DNA of 64,000 nt. It comes from an uncultured Tissierellia bacterium. Its GTDB lineage: Bacteria; Bacillota; Clostridia; Tissierellales; Tissierellaceae. Under the pieces are notes generated by a model, which searched no databases, had not been told where the DNA came from, and worked only from the letters and a program-made list of their open reading frames with translations. This document shows, piece after piece, positions 19,870 to 29,463 of this stretch. Numbering within the stretch: the first letter of the stretch is position 1; every line of letters starts with the position of its first letter. The position numbers and the translations under genes were made by a program. The stretch is from NCBI GenBank assembly GCA_946402705.1, contig CAMIXG010000004.1, positions 1 to 64,000 on the forward strand, written 5' to 3'.

Positions 19870-19905
19870 TCAAAACAAAAAACTCTGAAATCTAATTTCA
19901 GAGTT
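19870..19905 (-). terminator. Intrinsic terminator/attenuator inside the hem cluster
   Basis: AACTCTGAAAT-cta-ATTTCAGAGTT (19881-19905) followed on the minus strand by a T-rich tract. Confidence 0.7.
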
Positions 19906-19917
19906 TTAAATACAATA

Positions 19918-20502
19918 CTAGAAATCTTTTATAATCTTATTATAAAACTCTCTTAATTCCTCTATATTTAAACTTAAAGCCTTATTAATCAATTCTTCTT
20001 TTCTAGATAAGTGATTTTCCAATATCTCTTCTCTTGTCTCTTCCAATAAATTCATATATTCACTATTATATTTTTCATACTTACCATCTAAGTCTTTTCT
20101 GATAAACTTACTTAAGGCTGGATATTTTCCATTTGTGGATATACTTATAACTAAATCATCATTATCCACAACAGAGGGTGTTATAAAGTCGGATATATCC
20201 TTGTTATCAACAATATTTGATATTATACTAATTTTTTTAGCATCCCTTGATATTTTTTCATTTATTAATACATCAGATGTTGCTCCAATTACTAGAAACA
20301 TCCCCTTAAGGTATTTTTCATCATAAGTATCTTCTATATAATTCAAATCATAGTCAATAAATTTCTCATCAATTTTTTCACTTAGAACTGTTATGTTAGC
20401 CTTGGCTTTTAGTAAGTTTTTCACCTTTCTATAGGCTACACTACCACCACCAACTACCAATACATTTTTATTCTCTAAGTTTAACATTACTGGATAATAC
20501 AT
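19918..20502 (-). CDS. Precorrin-2 dehydrogenase / sirohydrochlorin ferrochelatase-like (CysG N-domain/Met8 family)
   Basis: MYYPVMLNLENKNVLVVGGGSVAYRKVKNLLKAKANITVLS. Confidence 0.9.
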   Translation of the reverse strand: MYYPVMLNLENKNVLVVGGGSVAYRKVKNLLKAKANITVLSEKIDEKFIDYDLNYIEDTYDEKYLKGMFLVIGATSDVLINEKISRDAKKISIISNIVDNKDISDFITPSVVDNDDLVISISTNGKYPALSKFIRKDLDGKYEKYNSEYMNLLEETREEILENHLSRKEELINKALSLNIEELREFYNKIIKDF

Positions 20503-20511
20503 AATTCACCC

Positions 20512-21753
20512 CTAAAATCTAAATAAATCATTCATCGTATTTATATAACTATCTATATCGTTTTTATCCATAGATTTCAATGTTTTAATAGGTTCTCTAA
20601 CAAGACCTTTAAGCGCTGACATAAGCATTTTATCTATGACCATCATCTGTCTATTATCTAAATCTAATTTTCTGTTTATATAATCCATTCTGGAGTCTTT
20701 TATCTCTAAACATCTTTCATGTAATGACTGTAATATAGGATCCACCTTTATTGTATCCAGCCATTCATAAAAATCATTGACATCATTTTCTATCATTTTT
20801 TCAGCCTGTTTTGATAATCTCTCTCTTTTCTCCATATTATCCTTGGACATTTTATTTAAGTCATCTAGTTGATATAGGGTTATATTTTGATTATCTTCAA
20901 CATCTGATTCTACATCTCTTGGAAGAGCTAAATCTAAAATACATAGTTTATTTTCCAAATCCCTTACATCACTTGCCCTAACGATTGTATGAGGAGCTCC
21001 AGTTGCTGTTACCAATATATCTACTTCTTTAAGTATCTTATATCTATCTTCGTATTCTACAGGTGTTAAACCCTCAAACTCATCAAATATAGATTTTATT
21101 TTACTATGAGTCCTATTTGTTACATATATCTTGTCCATATTTTCTTCAACCAAATAGGTAACAGATAATTTGCTTATCTCACCTGCTCCAATTATCAAGG
21201 CTTTTTTTCCATCTAATGACCCTAACTCTTCCTTAACTAAGTTTATACCTATATAGCTTGTAGATAAGGGTACTTCTGATATTTTTATCTCATTTCTTAT
21301 TTTTTTACCTTCATTTAAGGCATCTTGGAATAATTTATTTAAAACTTTCTTGCTAAAATTTAATTCCATTGATGACATTATTGCATCTTTTACTTGACCA
21401 AGTATCTGATCTTCCCCAAGAACAGCTGAATCAAGTCCAGATGCCACCATATATAAATGTACTATTGCATCCTTATTCTTTTTTATTAAAAGATAATCTT
21501 CTGTATCCTCAACTTTGAAAAAGCATTTATACATATTGATTGTATCTTCTATTCCTCTATCTATATCATCTGCAACAATATACACTTCACTTCTATTACA
21601 AGTAGATAGTATAACCACTTCACTTGTAACTCCATCTAACAATGAGTTTCCTGCTTCTATCTTCTTAGACTCTGTAAACGAAAACTGCTCCCTAATCTCA
21701 ATGGGAGTCTCTTTATGATTAATCCCTATAACTGCTAAATTCAAACTTCTCAC
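20512..21753 (-). CDS. hemA: Glutamyl-tRNA reductase (start near 21753 GTG or 21744 TTG rather than ORF start 21852)
   Basis: LNLAVIGINHKETPIEIREQFSF, LSTCNRSEVY, GEDQILGQVKDA. Confidence 0.95.
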   Translation of the reverse strand: MRSLNLAVIGINHKETPIEIREQFSFTESKKIEAGNSLLDGVTSEVVILSTCNRSEVYIVADDIDRGIEDTINMYKCFFKVEDTEDYLLIKKNKDAIVHLYMVASGLDSAVLGEDQILGQVKDAIMSSMELNFSKKVLNKLFQDALNEGKKIRNEIKISEVPLSTSYIGINLVKEELGSLDGKKALIIGAGEISKLSVTYLVEENMDKIYVTNRTHSKIKSIFDEFEGLTPVEYEDRYKILKEVDILVTATGAPHTIVRASDVRDLENKLCILDLALPRDVESDVEDNQNITLYQLDDLNKMSKDNMEKRERLSKQAEKMIENDVNDFYEWLDTIKVDPILQSLHERCLEIKDSRMDYINRKLDLDNRQMMVIDKMLMSALKGLVREPIKTLKSMDKNDIDSYINTMNDLFRF

Positions 21754-21890
21754 CCATTTTCTTTCTAGTCTGTATATAATCGCCAAAACTGTAAATTCCA
21801 ATTCTTTTGCTACTACAATAATATTATAATCCTTTTCTTTAGTCAAATACATAAAACGTATCTTAACTTTAGTATTTACCTATATTAGAT

Positions 21891-22457
21891 TTACATATAC
21901 CAAACTGTAGTCTCTGAAGTAGATACACCTATTGTTCCTGCATTTAAAGCCTCTATTACATCTTCCTTATCCCTTATAAGTCCACCTGCTATTATTGGTA
22001 TTCTAGTTTCCTTATGTACTTCTTCTAAAATTTTCCCCATAAGTCCTGGAAGTATCTCAACTGCATCTGGTTTTATAGTTTTTATAGACTCTTTTCCAGT
22101 TCTAAGTGCAAGTGAATCAAGTACAAACAATCTTTGAATGGTAAAGATGCCTAAACTTTTTGCAGCCTTTATAATACTTGTTTTTGTGGATATAATACCA
22201 TCTGGATTTATTATTTTGTCTATATATTCAAGAGCTACTGTATGCCTTGAAAAACCCTCTATTAAATCCACATGTACACAAACAAACTTTCCATTTTCCC
22301 TAAGCTTATTAACTATTTCCTCTAGGTTCATAATATTTCCAGTCAATAAAAATACAACCTTACAAGGAGATTTGATTACTTCATCTATCTTATCCAGATT
22401 ACTAAGTGCTGCTATAATCGGATTTTCCTCTATATAATTAAAAAATATATTTCCCAT
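21891..22457 (-). CDS. glpP: Glycerol-3-phosphate responsive antiterminator
   Basis: IIAALSNLDKIDEVIKSPCKVVFLLTGNI, HVDLIEGFSRH, EILPGLMGKI, IIAGGLIRDKEDV. Confidence 0.9.
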   Translation of the reverse strand: MGNIFFNYIEENPIIAALSNLDKIDEVIKSPCKVVFLLTGNIMNLEEIVNKLRENGKFVCVHVDLIEGFSRHTVALEYIDKIINPDGIISTKTSIIKAAKSLGIFTIQRLFVLDSLALRTGKESIKTIKPDAVEILPGLMGKILEEVHKETRIPIIAGGLIRDKEDVIEALNAGTIGVSTSETTVWYM

Positions 22458-22644
22458 TTAAAATCCTCCTCCTTCAATTATACACATATTACTAGCTCAT
22501 ATAAATGAATATTTTTAAGTTGCAATATTTCCATATATCTTTAATTTCTAAAAACTTTAACTCCTTTATTTCTATACTTCTCTAATTTATTATGATACAA
22601 TAAATGTAAGATTATAATACAATTATATATTTGGTCGGAGAGAA

Positions 22645-22704
22645 GAGAACCTAAAAATATGTCTTAGCTATAAGGCATACTTTTAGGTTCTCTTTTATTT
22701 TTTT
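22645..22704 (+). promoter_or_regulatory. Leader terminator ahead of glp operon, probable GlpP antitermination target
   Basis: GAGAACCTAAAA...TTTTAGGTTCTC followed by ttttattttttt, immediately upstream of 22718 and divergent from glpP. Confidence 0.75.
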
Positions 22705-22717
22705 AAGGGGGAAGATT

Positions 22718-24148
22718 ATGTTTGACGTAATTGTTATAGGTTCTGGAATAATAGGTAGTTATATTAGTCGTGAACTTTCAAGATATGACTTAGATGTTTT
22801 GGTATTAGAAAAGGAAAATGATGTGGCAAATGGAACTAGTAAAGCCAATACCGCTCTAGTTCATGCAGGTTATGATGCTAAACCAAACACTAATATGGCT
22901 AAATTTAATGTACTGGGTAATTCTATGTTTGATAAGGTTTGTGATGAACTCTATGTACCATTTAAAAGACCTGGGTCTCTAGTTCTTGGCTTTAATGACA
23001 GTGATAAAAATACAATACATGATTTATATGAAAAAGGTATAAAAAATGGAGTTCCTGGCTTGTCAATTTTAGATAGAAAACAACTTTTAGAACTTGAACC
23101 TAATATTGGTGATGATGTAATTATAGCACTTCATGCTGCAACTGGTGGTATAGTAGGCCCTTGGGAGCTTGCCATAGCTCTTATGGAAAACGCTATGGAT
23201 AATGGTGTTAGTTTAAACTTAAACACAGAAGTTATAGACATAATAAAGCAAGAAAGTAGCTTCTTAGTAAAAACTAATCAAGGAGAATTTGAAAGTAAAA
23301 TACTTATAAATGCTGCTGGGCTTTTTGCAGATACCATAAATAATATGGTTTCAAATGAAAAAATAACCATAAATCCAGTAGCTGGTGAATACTTCCTACT
23401 TGATAAAACTGCACAAAACCTAGTTAGTAGAGTTGTATTCCAATGCCCTTCAGAAACTAGTAAGGGTGTGGTGGTTACACCAACAGTCCATGGAAATATA
23501 GTCGTTGGTCCTGATAGTATAGAAATCTTAGAAAAAGAAGATAAGGCAACTCACAAAGATAGATTAGATTTTATAAAAAACAAGGCATTAAAAAGTATTA
23601 AAAACATACCCTTTAATGAAAATATAACAAACTTCACTGGACTTAGGGCTAGTTCGACAACTGGTGACTTTATAATTGGTGAAGCAAAGGATGTTAAGGG
23701 TTTTATAAATGTTGCAGGTATAAAATCTCCTGGGCTTTCTTCTGCTCCTGCCATTGGTCTTTATGTTTCCAATCTAGCTGTAAACATCTTGGGAGATGTA
23801 AAGGAAAATTCCAGTTTTAATCCTAGAAGAAAAAAACCTCTAGTTTTTAATGATTTAACAGATGATGAAAAAACTGAAATAATCAAAAAAGATAAGAAAT
23901 ATGGAAATATTATCTGTAGGTGTGAAACTGTATCTGAAGGTGAAATAGTAGACTGTATCAAAAGAAATGCTGGAGCTACTACTGTAGATGGCGTAAAGAA
24001 AAGGGTTAGACCAGGTATGGGTAGATGCCAAGGTGGTTTCTGTATGCCTAGGGTGGTGGAAATCTTATCTAGGGAGTTAAATATACCTATGGAAGAGGTA
24101 ATGAAAAATTCCAAGTCATCTTATATATTAACTGGTAGGACAAAATAA
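22718..24148 (+). CDS. FAD-dependent glycerol-3-phosphate dehydrogenase-like oxidoreductase (GlpA-like)
   Basis: VIGSGIIGSYISRELSRYDLDVLVLEKE, NTALVHAGYDA; C-terminal [2Fe-2S]-binding-like CRCETVSEGE...RPGMGRCQGGFC. Confidence 0.9.
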   Translation: MFDVIVIGSGIIGSYISRELSRYDLDVLVLEKENDVANGTSKANTALVHAGYDAKPNTNMAKFNVLGNSMFDKVCDELYVPFKRPGSLVLGFNDSDKNTIHDLYEKGIKNGVPGLSILDRKQLLELEPNIGDDVIIALHAATGGIVGPWELAIALMENAMDNGVSLNLNTEVIDIIKQESSFLVKTNQGEFESKILINAAGLFADTINNMVSNEKITINPVAGEYFLLDKTAQNLVSRVVFQCPSETSKGVVVTPTVHGNIVVGPDSIEILEKEDKATHKDRLDFIKNKALKSIKNIPFNENITNFTGLRASSTTGDFIIGEAKDVKGFINVAGIKSPGLSSAPAIGLYVSNLAVNILGDVKENSSFNPRRKKPLVFNDLTDDEKTEIIKKDKKYGNIICRCETVSEGEIVDCIKRNAGATTVDGVKKRVRPGMGRCQGGFCMPRVVEILSRELNIPMEEVMKNSKSSYILTGRTK

Positions 24149-24163
24149 TCTGGGAGGGATATT

Positions 24164-25141
24164 ATGAAAAATTATGATTTAGTTGTAGTTGGTGGTGGCC
24201 CTGCTGGACTTGGCGCAGCCATTAAGGCAAGAGAGAACGGAATAGAAAATATACTAGTTTTGGAAAGAGACCATGAATTAGGTGGTATTTTAAACCAGTG
24301 TATCCATAACGGTTTTGGACTCCATGTATTTAATGAAGAACTTACAGGACCTGAGTATGCTGAAATATTTGTAGAGAAACTAAGAGAAAGTAAAATAGAG
24401 TATAGAACAAACACCTTTGTACTTAATATTTCAAATAACAAGGTTTTAGATATTATAAATGATGAAACTGGCTTTGAAAAAATAGAAGCCAAGGCTGTAA
24501 TCCTTGCCATGGGATGTAGAGAGCGTTCTCGTGGAGCCTTAAAAATACCCGGAACTAGGCCTAGTGGTGTTCTAACTGCTGGTACTGCTCAAAGACTTGT
24601 AAATATCAATGGTTATAATGTTGGAAAAGAAATTGTAATACTTGGCTCTGGAGATATAGGACTTATAATGGCTCGCAGGCTTACTTTGGAAGGTGCAAAA
24701 GTAAAATTGGTTCTCGAAATAATGGATAAGCCTTCTGGACTTGAAAGAAATATAAATCAGTGTTTAAACGATTTTGATATCCCCCTTAGACTTAGTCATA
24801 CAATTTCGGACATAAAAGGGAATGATAGGGTTGAATCCGTTGTAGTTGCCCAAGTTGATGAAAACTTAAATCCCATTAAGTCTACTGAAGAAGAAATCAA
24901 ATGTGATACCCTAATTTTATCTGTTGGACTTATACCAGAAAATGAACTTTCCAAATCAGCTGGCGTCCTTATAGATAGTAAGTCTAATGGTCCTATAGTT
25001 GATGAAAATCTTGAAACTAATGTAAGGGGTATCTTTGCTTGTGGAAATGTACTTCATGTTCATGGTTTGGTTGATAATGTTACTAAGGAAAGCTATATAG
25101 CTGGAGAAAAAGCTGCCGACTATATAAAAGCTTTAGCTTAA
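24164..25141 (+). CDS. NAD(P)/FAD-dependent oxidoreductase
   Basis: LVVVGGGPAGLGAAIKARENG, GILNQCIHNGFG, MGCRERSRGAL. Confidence 0.9.
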   Translation: MKNYDLVVVGGGPAGLGAAIKARENGIENILVLERDHELGGILNQCIHNGFGLHVFNEELTGPEYAEIFVEKLRESKIEYRTNTFVLNISNNKVLDIINDETGFEKIEAKAVILAMGCRERSRGALKIPGTRPSGVLTAGTAQRLVNINGYNVGKEIVILGSGDIGLIMARRLTLEGAKVKLVLEIMDKPSGLERNINQCLNDFDIPLRLSHTISDIKGNDRVESVVVAQVDENLNPIKSTEEEIKCDTLILSVGLIPENELSKSAGVLIDSKSNGPIVDENLETNVRGIFACGNVLHVHGLVDNVTKESYIAGEKAADYIKALA

Positions 25142-25152
25142 GGAGTGATTTT

Positions 25153-25515
25153 ATGATAATTGAAAAAACTTGTATTGTGTGTCCAATTGGATGTCACCTT
25201 AAAATAGAAAAAAAACAGAATTCTGAATCAGGTTATGAGATAACTGGCAATAATTGTCCAAGGGGAGAAAAATATGCCCTAAAAGAAATGATAAATCCTG
25301 AAAGAATTGTCACTTCTACAATTAAAATCAAGGATTTAAAAAATCTTATGCTACCAGTTAAAACTACTGATGGCATACCCAAGGATAAGGTTCTAGACTT
25401 TATGAAAGAGGTAAGCAATTATGAGGCTATAAGACCTATAAAGCGTGGAGATATTATAATCGAAAATATCTATGGCACTGGGGTAAATCTAGTTGCAGCA
25501 AAGACTATTAATTAA
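25153..25515 (+). CDS. DUF1667-type Cys-containing protein
   Basis: CIVCPIGCHLKIE..., GNNCPRGEKYALKEMINPERIVTSTI. Confidence 0.85.
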   Translation: MIIEKTCIVCPIGCHLKIEKKQNSESGYEITGNNCPRGEKYALKEMINPERIVTSTIKIKDLKNLMLPVKTTDGIPKDKVLDFMKEVSNYEAIRPIKRGDIIIENIYGTGVNLVAAKTIN

Positions 25516-25556
25516 AATAAAAGCTGGGGAAAATTAATCCCCAGCCTTTATAATTT
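25516..25556. terminator. Terminator
   Basis: aaagctggggaaaattaatccccagccttt. Confidence 0.75.
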
Positions 25557-25587
25557 CCATCTTGACTTTTCTATCTAGTTTACTTAT

Positions 25588-26526
25588 CTAATCAACCATG
25601 TATCCATATTCAAATAATTTTTCATCTTCAAAATTTACTTTTTTCAAATCAGAGCCTGCTATTTTTACAGTATGAAAAAATATATCTCCATTATATTTAT
25701 CAAAATATATTGTATAGGGTCCCTTATAAACATAGTAGTGAGAAAAATCCTTTATATAGGCCATTTCATCTATATCTTTTTTTAGAGATTTAGCAGTATT
25801 TTCAATTACAATATCATCTGGTTTATATAAATTCTTAAAATTCTCTGGAAAACTATCATAGCCTTCTTTCAGCTTTTCACTCAAAATTTTATATGCCTTA
25901 CCTTTACTCATAAAATCTCTATTTGTTTTTTCATCTATTGCTATAATCCCAGTAAAATATATTAAATCTCTACCATCATTTTTATAGTTATGATAAGTTA
26001 CTTCATAACCTAAGTTTTCTGCAATACTTCTAAGAGGGCAATATATCAAGCCATCTTCCTTTATTATCTCTTCCTTTATTTCAATATCTCTACCATCCTT
26101 ATTTAAGCTACTACTACCTAGCTTAAATCTTAAGTTCCCATTTTCGCCTCGTATTATATACTCATCCTCATTATTTACCTTTTCCAGCTTAACTGGAAAA
26201 ACTTCACTTATTTTATATAGGGGGATAAAAACCCTATTATTTTTATTTATTAAATTTATATTTGTCTTAAATTCCCTACCATTTAGCAGAATTATTTTAT
26301 TACCTAGATTTTTTTCAATATCTGTAATTATATAATTACTTCCATTAGGAAACATATACTGATGTTCCCATTTAAGGTCTTCATCTAATTTATTTATATT
26401 TATATCCTGATTATCAAATTCAAAGTTAGATTTTTCTGTCTTTACTGGAGATGCATAAGTATTAGTTTTCATTATCAAAATGATTCCTACAACTACTAAA
26501 ATTCCATAGATTCTTTTCATAGTCAT
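25588..26526 (-). CDS. Secreted protein with copper-amine-oxidase-N-like stalk domain
   Basis: Signal peptide; ILLNGREFKTNINLINKNNRVFIPLYKISEVFPV..., DGLIYCPLRSIAENLGYEV. Confidence 0.7.
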   Translation of the reverse strand: MTMKRIYGILVVVGIILIMKTNTYASPVKTEKSNFEFDNQDININKLDEDLKWEHQYMFPNGSNYIITDIEKNLGNKIILLNGREFKTNINLINKNNRVFIPLYKISEVFPVKLEKVNNEDEYIIRGENGNLRFKLGSSSLNKDGRDIEIKEEIIKEDGLIYCPLRSIAENLGYEVTYHNYKNDGRDLIYFTGIIAIDEKTNRDFMSKGKAYKILSEKLKEGYDSFPENFKNLYKPDDIVIENTAKSLKKDIDEMAYIKDFSHYYVYKGPYTIYFDKYNGDIFFHTVKIAGSDLKKVNFEDEKLFEYGYMVD

Positions 26527-26619
26527 ACTCCTTTCAGTTTATCCACTCGTATATCTATAGATTATCACATATCTTACAAATATAAAAACACCTTGATTAA
26601 AAAATCAGGGTGCTTATTT

Positions 26620-27459
26620 TTAAGGTTTACTTATATTTATAACTGATATTTCTGGCTTTACATTAAATCTTGCTGACATCATTGTTGTACCTATACCACT
26701 ATTTACAAAAAGTTTTCCATTTTCTGTACTATAAAAACCCTTTATATAATTATTTACTAAACTAGGATTTACCTTTTTCAAAATTTGTGTTTCATCTATA
26801 AGGGGCAGATTTATTTGCCCCCCATGAGTATGACCACTAAGTGCTAGGTCAACATTAAATTTATTCTCAGAAAAATACTTTTGTTCGTGCATTAAAAGTA
26901 TCTCATAGTCATATTTCTTTTTAGGACTTGTGTACTTAGGACTACCAAGCATATCTTCATCTAATCCATATATAGATATCCTACTATCTCCTATCTCTAC
27001 ATACTTTCTATCATTTGTTAGTAAAATAAAACCTGACTCTTCCATTATCTATGGGTAAACAGTTTTTGCTGCCCCTCCATAATCGTGATTGCCCCAAACT
27101 GCAAACTTACCATAATTTGATTCTATCTGACTCAAATAAGCTGTTACCTTGTCCTTATCACCATATTTTCTATAATTATCAAATAGGTCCCCTGTAAAAA
27201 ATACTAAATCTGGGTTTTGATTATTTACCTCACTTACTATTCTCTCTAATTGTTCCTCTTGATATTCAGGTTTTATATGTATATCTGAAATCTGAACTAT
27301 TTTTAAATTTTCTATATTTATATTTTTTAAATCATAATTTTCTACCTTTAAACTATAGGGTTCTATCTTAAAGCCATAGTATAAACACCCTGCCCCAATT
27401 AATGCTAGTACTAAAATAATTAAAAATATAATCTTTATTATTTTCTTCATAAAAATCAC
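26620..27459 (-). pseudogene. Metallophosphoesterase (YkuE-like) split by one in-frame TAG
   Basis: ORFs 27049..27459 and 26620..27045 are in the same frame. Combined: QISDIHIKPEYQ..., FTGDLFD, VWGNHDYGGAAKTVYP-*-IMEESGFILL..., LALSGHTHGGQINLP. TAG at 27049-27051 (minus). Confidence 0.8.
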
Positions 27460-27536
27460 CTCTTAACTATCTTAGCACCATTTTCTGTTTTTGTATCTAG
27501 TATTTATATTAAGAATTTATTAATATAAACTTAAAC

Positions 27537-28712
27537 TTAAATTCCAAGTCTTAAATTTTTAAATTTAAGTTTTCCAGATTCTTCAGCCCTATATTCTGCA
27601 ATAACTATATTTTTCAGATTATTATTCTCATCATAAATCCTAAACACCTTGTATAAGGTTCTTTGTTTTCCACTCTCTAATGTAATTTTAGTTCTACCTG
27701 GATATATTTCAATTTCTTGGTTTAGTTCTTTAGATGATATTTTGCCATCTCCTATAAATAAATCATCTTCTAGTTCAGACTCTATAATTTCAATATTCTT
27801 CTTAATTTCAGCAAAGGATACCACTTTAGTTTTACCTGCTTCTAAAAACTCCACTAATTCTGTTTCTAGTGGCAAAAGAAGTCCCCTATAAAACCTTATT
27901 GATTCTCCTATTTTTTCTCCCAATATTTCCTGTCTATATTCAATATTATTCTTCCTATCTACACTGTATATATGTGCCTTTTCTTTTTTCACCTGACCTA
28001 CAACTAAATATTCAAAGCTTCTTGACCTTAAATCTATGACACTATACCTATCTATGCCCTTTTCTTCCATTTCTTTTATAAAATATTTTCTTAGTTTTTC
28101 ATCAGCTGATTTCTCTTTAAAATTTTCATAGCTAGGTTGACCCTTTTCTATAGACTCTTCTACCTTTGTCTTAAATACTTGATCATCTACCAATTTTAGT
28201 AGATATAGTTTATCGAAAAAATCCAAACTATCTATGTCAAAGTCTAGTAAATCATCATATTCGATATCATATTTCTTAAAATTTTCAAGAATATCTACAT
28301 ATTGATAATCATATATATTTTCTTTTCTATCATATAGATTCTTTCTAATTTCCCTATACTTATCTTCCCCATCTAAAGTTTCCAGTCTCCAACTTTCTTC
28401 TATAAGTCGGCTTTCTTCCTTATTCTCACTAACCCTAATTTCATAGCCATTTTTAACTAAATGCTTATATATTTCCTCATTTCCTTCAGATTTTCTATAC
28501 ATATAGTTCATTATATTTTTCTCATTTTGAAATTTATTTTCATCTAAAAACTCCATAGCTTCTTCAAATCTATAGCTCAATACCAATTCACGCGCCCTAG
28601 CTTCCTTGTGTCTATCCCAAACAAATAATCCCAGGACCAAAGCAGCTAGACAAATTATTATAAACTTAAAAATTTTAGGGCTATCAAGTTTCCAGTTTTC
28701 TTTAGCTTTCAT
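27537..28712 (-). CDS. Membrane-tethered extracytoplasmic protein, module 3 of ABC cassette
   Basis: N-terminal TM (FKFIIICLAALVLGLFVW). C-terminal block VFRIYDENNNLKNIVIAEYRAEESGKLKFKNLRL resembles 29464..30570 and 31343..32602. Confidence 0.75.
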   Translation of the reverse strand: MKAKENWKLDSPKIFKFIIICLAALVLGLFVWDRHKEARARELVLSYRFEEAMEFLDENKFQNEKNIMNYMYRKSEGNEEIYKHLVKNGYEIRVSENKEESRLIEESWRLETLDGEDKYREIRKNLYDRKENIYDYQYVDILENFKKYDIEYDDLLDFDIDSLDFFDKLYLLKLVDDQVFKTKVEESIEKGQPSYENFKEKSADEKLRKYFIKEMEEKGIDRYSVIDLRSRSFEYLVVGQVKKEKAHIYSVDRKNNIEYRQEILGEKIGESIRFYRGLLLPLETELVEFLEAGKTKVVSFAEIKKNIEIIESELEDDLFIGDGKISSKELNQEIEIYPGRTKITLESGKQRTLYKVFRIYDENNNLKNIVIAEYRAEESGKLKFKNLRLGI

Positions 28713-29445
28713 CTCTAGTCCCCCTCTTTAAATATTTATTTAGTAGCACAATTAACAAACTAATTAATAAAAGTACTATTATAAAAACTATATTTATATA
28801 GTTGCCTTCAATGTTTGTAAAAATATTGGCTCTAATATACTCATACTTAAAATCTAGCATCATGGATTTCTTTAAAATTTTCATATCATGTAGCTTTAAT
28901 ACTATAGGATATTTTAAGGCTATTAATTTACTTAGGTAAAATACTCCTCCTAAAAGCCCTGATATAATTAAGGTTATTAAAATTTTAGTATTATTATTTA
29001 AATCTAAATCTCTACTAAGTCTCTTCTCAAGTATGGAGACAAGATTAAAGTCTATAACTCCAACTATTATAAATGTAAACTCTACAAATAAACTTATCCA
29101 GATAAAACTTCCCATATATGAATCCTTGTTTCTATTGGCGTAGATGAAACCTATACATCCTGCTATAATTGCCGATGTTTTTAAAAGATTATAGATATAA
29201 TTCTTTAGCAAATACTCTCTCGATACTGGTATCAAGTTTAAAATACTATTTTCATTTACTATAAGTTCCCCATAATATTCAAGTATCTGATTAGTTATAT
29301 AGATGAAAAATATCCCCAAATAAATAATAAGTTGACGGCTACTTAGACTATCTCCTACATTTATAAGGTTCATAATTGTTAAAATAGCAAGCATTCTAAG
29401 AGAAGTCCCACTCTTTCCCTCTATTCTACTAAGTCTCTTATCCAT
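28702..29445 (-). CDS. Multi-TM protein (ABC-2 permease-like), module 3
   Basis: MDKRLSRIEGKSGTS...YYGELIVNENSILNLIPVSREYLLKNYIYNLL. Overlaps the next gene by 11 nt. Confidence 0.7.
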   Translation of the reverse strand: MDKRLSRIEGKSGTSLRMLAILTIMNLINVGDSLSSRQLIIYLGIFFIYITNQILEYYGELIVNENSILNLIPVSREYLLKNYIYNLLKTSAIIAGCIGFIYANRNKDSYMGSFIWISLFVEFTFIIVGVIDFNLVSILEKRLSRDLDLNNNTKILITLIISGLLGGVFYLSKLIALKYPIVLKLHDMKILKKSMMLDFKYEYIRANIFTNIEGNYINIVFIIVLLLISLLIVLLNKYLKRGTRDES

Positions 29446-29463
29446 AAAAGCCTCCTTTCAACT

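Noticed and set aside
27049-27051. Pyrrolysine or genome-wide TAG recoding as the explanation for the split phosphoesterase
   Set aside because: TAG ends other genes normally (for example 11955 and gatC), and no pyl genes are in the window. A point mutation or sequencing error is simpler.
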